In this document: positions 58,554-64,000 of the stretch, piece by piece | How the letters are laid out: each line of letters opens with the position of its first letter | Position numbering within the stretch: the first letter of the stretch is position 1 | Source: an uncultured bacterium | GTDB lineage: Bacteria > Pseudomonadota > Alphaproteobacteria > Rhodospirillales > Rhodospirillaceae | Assembly: GCA_903888485.1 (NCBI GenBank) | Contig: CAISTS010000055.1 | Coordinates: forward strand, 31,568-95,567 | Reading direction: 5' to 3' | DNA length: 64,000 nt | Translations under genes and position numbers: made by a program | Notes under the pieces: model-generated | What the model was told of the DNA's origin: nothing | Databases searched by the model: none | The model's input: only the letters and a program-made list of their open reading frames with translations

Positions 58554-60179
58554 ATGACACAACCTTTGCTCCCCAGCGACCTCACGCTCCGCCGCGTCGT
58601 CCTTGTGCTCTTTGCCCTCGTGCCGGCTGCCTTCGGGGTGCTGGCGCAGCTCATGGAGCAGGACGCCAACTGGGACTTGCGCAACTATCATTGGTACGAC
58701 GCTTACGCTGCGCTGACCGGCCGGTTGGACGTCGACATGGGCGCGGCACAAACGCCCAGCTACTACAACCCGACGCTCGATATCCCGTTCTACCTCGCCG
58801 CCGAAGCCCTCCCGGCGCGCATCTTCGGGTTCTTGCTCGGTGCGCTGCAGGGGACGAACTTCATCCTCCTCTACGCGCTCGGCTGGTACGCCCTCGCCCC
58901 GGTGGTCGAGCGTCAGCGCGTACTGGCTGCGGGGGTCATGGCTGGGGTTGGCGTCATCGGCGGCGGCCATCTGGGTCTCCTCGGCACGATTTTCCACGAC
59001 AACATCGTCAGCCTCTTTGTCTTCGCCGCGCTGGCTGTCGTGCTCGCAAGCATCGACGTACTGCGTGACGGGCCCCTCTTCCGCGCCCTCCTGCGCTGTG
59101 CGCTGGCGGGCTTTTTTGTCGGCTGCGGCGTAGGGCTCAAGTTGCCCACGCAAATCTTCGCCATTGGCGTCTGCTTCGGCCTCTTGTTCACGCCGGGCCC
59201 CTTTATGCGCCGCTTCTGGATGTCCTTCGTCTGCGGTCTCGGCGTCATCGCCGGCTTTCTGCTGCTCGGCGGATGGTGGATGTGGGAGCTGTGGACGCAC
59301 TTCGGCAATCCCTTGTTCCCGTATTTCAACGACATCATCCGTTCGGACTGGGCTTTGCCCGAGAGCTATCGCGACGACCGCTATCTGCCCAAAACCATCG
59401 GCGCGGCCTTGTCGCTGCCGTTCCGGCTGTTCCTCGACGGCCAAGTCGCCGGCGAGATCGCTTTCCGCGACGCGCGTGTGCTGGCCGCTTACATCGTGCT
59501 GCTGGCGACGCCCGTCATGCTGCTGATCGCCCGCAAGGTGCCCACCGGCGGCGTGCCGCCCGCGGCCGACGTTTTTGCGGCGCGCTATCTCGCGGCCGCC
59601 GCGGCGCTCGCCTATCTCATCTGGGCGCCTCTTTTCGCGATTTATCGCTACATCATTCCGCTCGAGATGCTGGCGCCGCTCGTCATCGTCGTCTGCATGG
59701 CGTATTGGCCCCTTTCGCTCACGCGCCGCCTCAGCCTGACCATCGCCATGCTCGGTTTTGTCGTCGTCACCGCTCAGCCCGGCAATTGGCTGCGCAAGCC
59801 GTGGGGCCCGGGCCTGGGTGGCGCGTTCGTTGAAGTGAGCCCGCCCGCCATCGCGGATCCGGCGCGCACGCTTATCCTCGTCACCGGCTTCGCGCCGACC
59901 GCCTTTGTCATCCCGGCTTTCCCACCCGAGATCCCCTTCTTGCGGCCACACAGCTATCTGGTCGAAGCGTCCCATCCCACGCGGTTCATGGCGACGATGC
60001 GTGCGCGGATCGCGTCGCACAATGGGCCCATCTACGTGCTGAAGGCGGAATGGGAGACTTGGGCGGCCGAGGAAACCTTGCCCGCATTCGGCCTCGCGTT
60101 GACCACGGACTGCCGCAAGGTTCCGTCCAATCTCGACGACGAAATCGAGCTTTGTGCAGTGACGCGATCCACACCCTGA
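58554..60179 (+). CDS. Polytopic membrane protein, probable GT-C glycosyltransferase
   Basis: A 541-residue protein with about eleven membrane helices and a soluble C-terminus. The first loop carries DANWDLRNYHWYDAY, an acidic loop like those used for catalysis by GT-C fold glycosyltransferases, which take sugars from polyprenyl phosphates. A GT2 dolichol-phosphate-mannose-synthase-like gene and a GtrA gene follow, supporting a glycan-modification unit. The acceptor is unknown. Confidence 0.65.
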   Translation: MTQPLLPSDLTLRRVVLVLFALVPAAFGVLAQLMEQDANWDLRNYHWYDAYAALTGRLDVDMGAAQTPSYYNPTLDIPFYLAAEALPARIFGFLLGALQGTNFILLYALGWYALAPVVERQRVLAAGVMAGVGVIGGGHLGLLGTIFHDNIVSLFVFAALAVVLASIDVLRDGPLFRALLRCALAGFFVGCGVGLKLPTQIFAIGVCFGLLFTPGPFMRRFWMSFVCGLGVIAGFLLLGGWWMWELWTHFGNPLFPYFNDIIRSDWALPESYRDDRYLPKTIGAALSLPFRLFLDGQVAGEIAFRDARVLAAYIVLLATPVMLLIARKVPTGGVPPAADVFAARYLAAAAALAYLIWAPLFAIYRYIIPLEMLAPLVIVVCMAYWPLSLTRRLSLTIAMLGFVVVTAQPGNWLRKPWGPGLGGAFVEVSPPAIADPARTLILVTGFAPTAFVIPAFPPEIPFLRPHSYLVEASHPTRFMATMRARIASHNGPIYVLKAEWETWAAEETLPAFGLALTTDCRKVPSNLDDEIELCAVTRSTP

Positions 60180-60260
60180 GTCCCTTTATTGGCCGCATTT
60201 TCTAAGGCGAACCGGCCTCAACTTCGCCTGACGATGCTCCGAATGTGATACAACTCGCGC

Positions 60261-61235
60261 ATGCCCACCGTCGCCGTATTGGTCCCCTGCTACAATGAAG
60301 AGGCCGCCATTGGCCGTGTCGTCGCCGACTTCCGCGCGGCGCTGCCCCATGCCTTGATCTACGTCTACGACAACAATTCCAGCGATCGCACCGCTGAAGT
60401 CGCGGCAGCTGCCGGCGCGATCGTTCGTCATGAATCGCTGCAGGGCAAAGGCAACGTCGTGCGCCGCATGTTCGCCGACGTTGACGCCGACGTATACGTC
60501 ATGGTCGATGGCGACGACACCTACCACGCGGCCAGCGCGCCGGCGCTCATCGCCCGCCTGCAAGCGGGTCAGTTCGACATGGTCAATGCGGCGCGCGTCA
60601 GCGACATCGCCGGCGCTTACCGTCCCGGCCATCGCTTGGGCAACAAGATGCTGACGGCGCTCGTCGCGCTTGTCTTCGGCAAGCGCACGGCCGATATGCT
60701 CTCGGGCTATCGTGTATTCTCGCGCCGTTTCGTCAAATCCTTTCCGACGCTGGTCACCGGCTTCGAGATCGAGACCGAGCTCACCGTGCATGCCCTCGAG
60801 ATGCGCATGCCGATCACGGAAGTCGCGACACCCTACAAAGACCGCCCCGCCGGCTCGATGAGCAAGCTTTCGACGTTCAAGGACGGTTTCCGCATCCTGT
60901 TCATGATCGGCAAGCTGGTGAAGGAGGAGCGCCCGCTCGAATCCTTCGCCCTGACCGCGAGCGTGCTCGCGCTGGTGTCGATCGCGCTCGCGGTTCCTGT
61001 TGTCCTCACCTTCCTCGAGACGGGGCTGGTGCCGCGCCTGCCCACGGCCGTGTTGTCGACCGGCCTTATGATCCTCGCGTTCCTCGCGCTGGCCTGCGGC
61101 TTGATCTTAGAGACCGTCACGCGCGGACGGCGCGAGATGAAGCGCCTGGCCTATCTCGCCCATCCGGCACCGCAGCCGCCGTTGGCGCCGACACCCGCCC
61201 AGGTCGTTCGCATTGATCCGGCGACCCGTGCCTGA
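60261..61235 (+). CDS. GT2 glycosyltransferase (polyprenyl-phosphate sugar synthase-like)
   Basis: A 324-residue family 2 glycosyltransferase. VLVPCYNEEAAIGRVVADF, YVYDNNSSDRTAEVA, VMVDGDDTYHA (DxD) and GNKMLTALVALVFGKRTADM are characteristic of DPM1/GtrB-like enzymes. Two C-terminal membrane helices follow. It would transfer a sugar from a nucleotide donor to undecaprenyl phosphate, which GtrA then flips for the GT-C enzyme encoded upstream. It overlaps gtrA by about 20 bases. Confidence 0.9.
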   Translation: MPTVAVLVPCYNEEAAIGRVVADFRAALPHALIYVYDNNSSDRTAEVAAAAGAIVRHESLQGKGNVVRRMFADVDADVYVMVDGDDTYHAASAPALIARLQAGQFDMVNAARVSDIAGAYRPGHRLGNKMLTALVALVFGKRTADMLSGYRVFSRRFVKSFPTLVTGFEIETELTVHALEMRMPITEVATPYKDRPAGSMSKLSTFKDGFRILFMIGKLVKEERPLESFALTASVLALVSIALAVPVVLTFLETGLVPRLPTAVLSTGLMILAFLALACGLILETVTRGRREMKRLAYLAHPAPQPPLAPTPAQVVRIDPATRA

Positions 61236-61611
61236 GTTCATGCGTTTTGCCGCTGTGGGCGTGGTCGGATTCTTTGCCGATTCCGCGGCGCTGCTGTTTG
61301 CGACGCGCGTGCTGGGGTTCGACCTCTATTCCGGCCGCGTCTTTTCGTTCCTGGTCGCGGCGACGACCACCTGGGCGCTCAACCGGCGCTTCACCTTTGC
61401 CCGCGGCGCCCCGGAGCACCCCGCGCGCCAGTGGCTGAAGTTCCTGGGCGCCAACGCCCTCGGCGGGGCCGTCAACTATGCCATCTACGCGGCGCTGATT
61501 ACCTTTGAGCCGGTAGTCGCAGCCCAGCCTGTGATCGGCGTTGCCGCAGGGTCCCTGATGGGGCTCACCTTCAACTTCACCATCAACAAATTGTGGGTCT
61601 TTAAACGATAA
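61213..61611 (+). CDS. GtrA family flippase-like membrane protein
   Basis: A 132-residue protein with four hydrophobic helices, beginning FMRFAAVGVVGFFADSAALL and ending FNFTINKLWVFKR, the GtrA signature. Members are thought to flip polyprenyl-phosphate sugars. Possible starts are TTG 61213, GTG 61228 and ATG 61240; all overlap or abut the upstream gene's end, so coupling is likely whichever is used. Confidence 0.9.
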   Translation: MIRRPVPEFMRFAAVGVVGFFADSAALLFATRVLGFDLYSGRVFSFLVAATTTWALNRRFTFARGAPEHPARQWLKFLGANALGGAVNYAIYAALITFEPVVAAQPVIGVAAGSLMGLTFNFTINKLWVFKR

Positions 61612-61946
61612 CCGCATCAGCTTCGGGCCAGAGGACAAGCGTTGTAACTGTCTGTTGCATCGCGATTATCCGGCCCACGGGTAGCGCCGAATTTAGCAAA
61701 GTTTTAGTTGCGCCAGCGCCGAGTCGCGCGCTACACGTAAATGCTCTTCGGGGGGTTCCTACGCCTCAGCTTTGACACGTTCCTGCGCAAGAGTGCGCAC
61801 GTGAGCAATCATGTGGCATGGACGGCAAAGCAGGATGAGGACGGCATCTTTCGGAAAAGGCGGGGAGGGCATCTTGAAGCCGGCCCGAATGGTTTTTCGA
61901 GTGCATCTGCCAATTAACTGACCAACTTCAACAGTGAGGATTTTTC
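61612..61946. other. Intergenic region before the cytochrome genes
   Basis: 335 bases. A minus-strand frame (61759-61872) reads MPSPPFPKDAVLILLCRPCH and continues MIAHVRTLAQERVKAEA-stop. Its CRPCH segment resembles the zinc knuckle of HNH-type proteins, but at 37 codons it is at best a remnant. No other element stands out; the cytochrome promoter presumably lies at the right end. Confidence 0.35.
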
Positions 61947-62327
61947 ATGCGTAAGGCTATTTTGTGGGCCGCCATCGTGCTTCCCTTCTCCTTCGCCGCC
62001 GCGCAAGCCGGCCAGGCCCCGAACTCGGCCATGGGCAAGCGCCAGTTCGGCCCCTGCACCTCGTGCCACACCGTCGAAGCCGGCGGCCCGAACAAGGTCG
62101 GTCCGAACCTCAACGGCATTTTCGGCAAGAAGGCCGGCGCCAAGGCCGACTTCTCCTATTCCGACGCCATGAAGAAGGCGAACATCACTTGGGATGAAGC
62201 CTCCATCGACAAGTACATCACCAAGCCGGCGGAATTCATTCCCGGCAACAAGATGGCGTTCCTCGGCGTGCCGAAGCCGGAAGTGCGCGCGAACATCATC
62301 GCGTACCTGAAGGAAGTGACCAAGTAA
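61947..62327 (+). CDS. Class I cytochrome c
   Basis: A 126-residue periplasmic c-type cytochrome: signal peptide ([19 protein letters not shown]), heme-binding [29 protein letters not shown], and an axial Met in NKMAFLG. It carries electrons to an oxidase or reductase. A paralogue with the same plan lies 78 bases downstream, separated by a strong hairpin. Confidence 0.95.
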   Translation: MRKAILWAAIVLPFSFAAAQAGQAPNSAMGKRQFGPCTSCHTVEAGGPNKVGPNLNGIFGKKAGAKADFSYSDAMKKANITWDEASIDKYITKPAEFIPGNKMAFLGVPKPEVRANIIAYLKEVTK

Positions 62328-62350
62328 CAGCAGCTTAAAAGCTGAAGACC

Positions 62351-62384
62351 TTACGGCCGCACAGGGACGCCTGTGCGGCCGTAA
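62351..62384 (+). terminator. Strong hairpin between the two cytochrome genes
   Basis: A perfect 15-bp stem (62351-62365 with 62370-62384) and a GACG tetraloop, without a T-run. It could end transcription partially or protect the 3' end of the first cytochrome message. Confidence 0.6.
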
Positions 62385-62404
62385 TAACAAGAAGGGGAGC
62401 GAAT

Positions 62405-62806
62405 ATGATGCGAAAATCAATTCTGACGTTGGCCGCTGTGATCCTGACGACCACGGCTGCCCATGCCGCTGAGAAGATCAATATGGATACGGCCAAGCGC
62501 CAGGCCGCGATCTGCACATCATGCCATTTCTTCAATGAGGCCGAAGGCACCAAAGTCGGGCCGAACCTCTACGGTGTGCTCGGCCGCAAAGCCGGCACCA
62601 AAGAAGGCTTCATGTACTCCGACGCCATGAAGGCGCAGAAGTTCAAGTGGGATAAAAAGCGCCTCGACAAGTGGCTCACCAATCCCAAGGCGATGGTCCC
62701 GGGCACCAAGATGTCCTATCCCGGCACCGACAAGCCGGAGATCCGCAAGAACATCATCGCTTGGGTGGAAAGCGTCACCACGCCGCCGAAGAAAAGTAAG
62801 AAGTAA
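62405..62806 (+). CDS. Class I cytochrome c (tandem paralogue)
   Basis: A 133-residue paralogue of the preceding gene: signal peptide (SILTLAAVILTTTAAHAAE), AAICTSCHFFNEAEGTKVGP heme site, LYGVLGRKAGTKEGF, and axial Met in TKMSYPG. The last residues are Lys-rich (PPKKSKK), unlike the first copy. A GAAGGGGAG site lies just upstream of the ATG. Confidence 0.95.
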   Translation: MMRKSILTLAAVILTTTAAHAAEKINMDTAKRQAAICTSCHFFNEAEGTKVGPNLYGVLGRKAGTKEGFMYSDAMKAQKFKWDKKRLDKWLTNPKAMVPGTKMSYPGTDKPEIRKNIIAWVESVTTPPKKSKK

Positions 62807-62834
62807 TACGAAACAGGTCAGACTACCCGTCCCG

Positions 62835-62860
62835 ACGGCCGCGGTTCACACCGCGGCCGT
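62835..62860 (+). terminator. Terminator after the second cytochrome
   Basis: ACGGCCGCGG (62835-62844) and CCGCGGCCGT (62851-62860) form a 10-bp stem around TTCACA, followed by TTGCATTT. Confidence 0.6.
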
Positions 62861-63006
62861 TTGCATTTGGTGGGCGAGAAGGCGCCGCCCGTTGCGCGCA
62901 AGCCGTGCGTTATCGAAAGGGCGAGAACTCCGGGGGTGTTTCCGGCGTTTGAATCGCTGTGCTCCTGGTACAATCGCAAAGAACCGACTCCGCGCGTGGG
63001 TGCGTT

Positions 63007-63912
63007 ATGCCGGCCCCGTCCCGCCGCCAGGTCCTGACCTATGCCTTCGCCGCGGCGGTGCTGCCGGCTGCGGCCAAGCCGCCGCTGCGCCCCGATGCGC
63101 TCGCCCTCGCGCCAGGCATTCAGCTCTATTCGGTGGAAGTCGAGCTCCGGAGGGATTTCCAGGGCACCCTGAAGCTGCTGGCCGCCATGGGCTACCGCGA
63201 CGTCGAACTCACGGAGTTCTTTGACCGCAAGCCGGCCGATCTCAAGAAATCTTTGAAAGACGCGGGCCTCGTGGCGCGCAGCGCGCACTACAGCGTGCCG
63301 ACGCTGCAATACGACTTCGACAAGGCCGTGGGCGAGGCGCAGGAACTCGGCCTTGAGCAGATGATCTGCGCCACTCCGCGCATTCCGGGGAACGGCTGTC
63401 CGACGCTCGAGGCGTGGAAGTGGAACGCGGGTTTCCTCAACACCATCGGCTTTCTGGTGAACAAGACCGGCATGAAGTTCGGCTATCACAACCATGCCGT
63501 CGAGTTCATGCGCTACGGCGGAACTCCTGGCGAGCGGGGCGCCGAAGGCGGCGCACGCACCGCTTATGACGAGCTGATCGCGCGGACCGATCCCCGGCTG
63601 GTCACGCTGCAGCTCGACTGCGGTTGGGCGGCGGCGGCGGGCGTCGCGCCGGCGACGCTGCTGACGCAGCACACGGGACGCATCTCCTCGCTGCACGTCA
63701 AAGATCTGCGCAAGGGCTTCAAGGCGAACCTCGCGGGCGGCATTGAAACCACCGCCATCGGCCAAGGCATGCTCGACTGGAGGGCCATCCTCGGCGCCGC
63801 CAAGACCGCCGGCGTCGCGCGCACCTACGTCGAGCTCGAACCGCAAAAAGACCCGCTCGAAGCACTCGAACTGTCAACGGCGGAGAGATTCCAGGCCAGC
63901 GTGGCGGAGTAA
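63007..63912 (+). CDS. Tat-exported sugar phosphate isomerase/epimerase-like protein
   Basis: A 301-residue TIM-barrel protein of the xylose isomerase-like/AP endonuclease 2 superfamily. The N-terminus SRRQVLTYAFAAAVLPAAA is a twin-arginine signal. Barrel motifs are GIQLYSVEVELRRDFQGTLK, ELTEFF, KFGYHNHAVEF, LQLDCGWAAAAG and ISSLHVKDL, which contain the usual Glu, His and Asp metal ligands. Exported members occur widely and probably act on sugars in the periplasm. ATG 63007 gives the complete Tat motif. Confidence 0.85.
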   Translation: MPAPSRRQVLTYAFAAAVLPAAAKPPLRPDALALAPGIQLYSVEVELRRDFQGTLKLLAAMGYRDVELTEFFDRKPADLKKSLKDAGLVARSAHYSVPTLQYDFDKAVGEAQELGLEQMICATPRIPGNGCPTLEAWKWNAGFLNTIGFLVNKTGMKFGYHNHAVEFMRYGGTPGERGAEGGARTAYDELIARTDPRLVTLQLDCGWAAAAGVAPATLLTQHTGRISSLHVKDLRKGFKANLAGGIETTAIGQGMLDWRAILGAAKTAGVARTYVELEPQKDPLEALELSTAERFQASVAE

Positions 63913-63941
63913 AAGCAGGCCAGTAGTGAGGGGATGCGCTG

Positions 63942-63977
63942 ACATGCAAAGGGGCCCGATCGGGCCCCTTTGCATGT
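63942..63977. terminator. 36-bp perfect palindrome, probable terminator
   Basis: An uninterrupted palindrome centred between 63959 and 63960 (arms ACATGCAAAGGGGCCCGA and its complement), 29 bases after the isomerase stop. It could work on either strand, although only short T-runs flank it. Confidence 0.6.
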
Positions 63978-64000
63978 TGGCGGCGAAACTCCTCCCATAC

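Overview
The window is high-GC chromosomal DNA from an alphaproteobacterium. The main reasons are the kdsD-lptC-lptA-lptB-rpoN-ptsN order, a Caulobacter-type ceramide gene cluster, HWE-type histidine kinases, a DUF2336 protein, and a dispersed palindrome beginning AGAGCATTTTCC of a type common in that class. I cannot name the genus; a Micropepsales/Rhizomicrobium-like or Rhodospirillales-like lineage is possible. No rRNA, insertion sequence, phage or CRISPR array is visible.

Layout. 0-3.4 kb: minus-strand cstA/ybdD and an NDUFA9-type reductase. 3.5-9.6 kb: a tRNA-Leu(CAG) followed by an accessory stretch. A 29-bp copy of the tRNA 3' end flanks a MOSC gene. Next come two stand-alone receiver proteins (one with Glu at the phospho-acceptor position), a DUF2336 protein, a secreted unknown, a broken second copy of the MOSC gene, and a periplasmic cyclophilin between inverted repeats. 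9.6-15.2 kb: two GNAT paralogues, a histidine kinase/response regulator pair, a Crp-family regulator, an entericidin-like lipoprotein, an ECF sigma factor and a truncated glycosyltransferase. 15.4-20.0 kb: a protein of about 1,515 residues built almost wholly of some 188 octapeptide repeats, behind a consensus sigma-54 promoter. 20.1-27.8 kb: a SUMF1-fold protein, a TonB-like protein, a DEAD-box helicase, a secreted M23-like protein and an RNase D.

28-33.7 kb: the LPS transport/regulatory operon kdsD-lptC-lptA-lptB-rpoN with ptsN. It also begins with a consensus sigma-54 promoter, so sigma-54 may control the operon that encodes it. 33.8-38.6 kb: small secreted proteins, an acyl-CoA ligase and a large unknown protein. 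38.6-40.5 kb: a bufferin-type operon (bufA-bufB-bufC), expected to make a modified, copper-binding peptide.

40.7-52.8 kb: a nearly complete sphingolipid locus. It has a fatty acyl-AMP ligase, a ceramide reductase-like epimerase, a dedicated ACP, serine palmitoyltransferase, two candidate hydroxylases, a ceramide kinase-like protein with a nucleotidyltransferase-like partner, LptF/LptG-type permeases, a bacterial ceramide synthase-like acyltransferase and a small membrane protein. Read together it supports making, hydroxylating, phosphorylating and exporting ceramide to the outer membrane. 52.8-64 kb: small stress/envelope proteins, a methyltransferase with a signal peptide, a kinase/response-regulator pair with an HPt-like domain, a GT-C/GT2/GtrA glycan-modification group, two tandem cytochromes c and a Tat-exported sugar isomerase-like protein.

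The most unusual items are the octapeptide protein with its sigma-54 promoter, the sigma-54 promoter on the rpoN operon, the tRNA-Leu duplication with the MOSC gene, the phosphosite-substituted receiver, and the tailed bufferin precursor.
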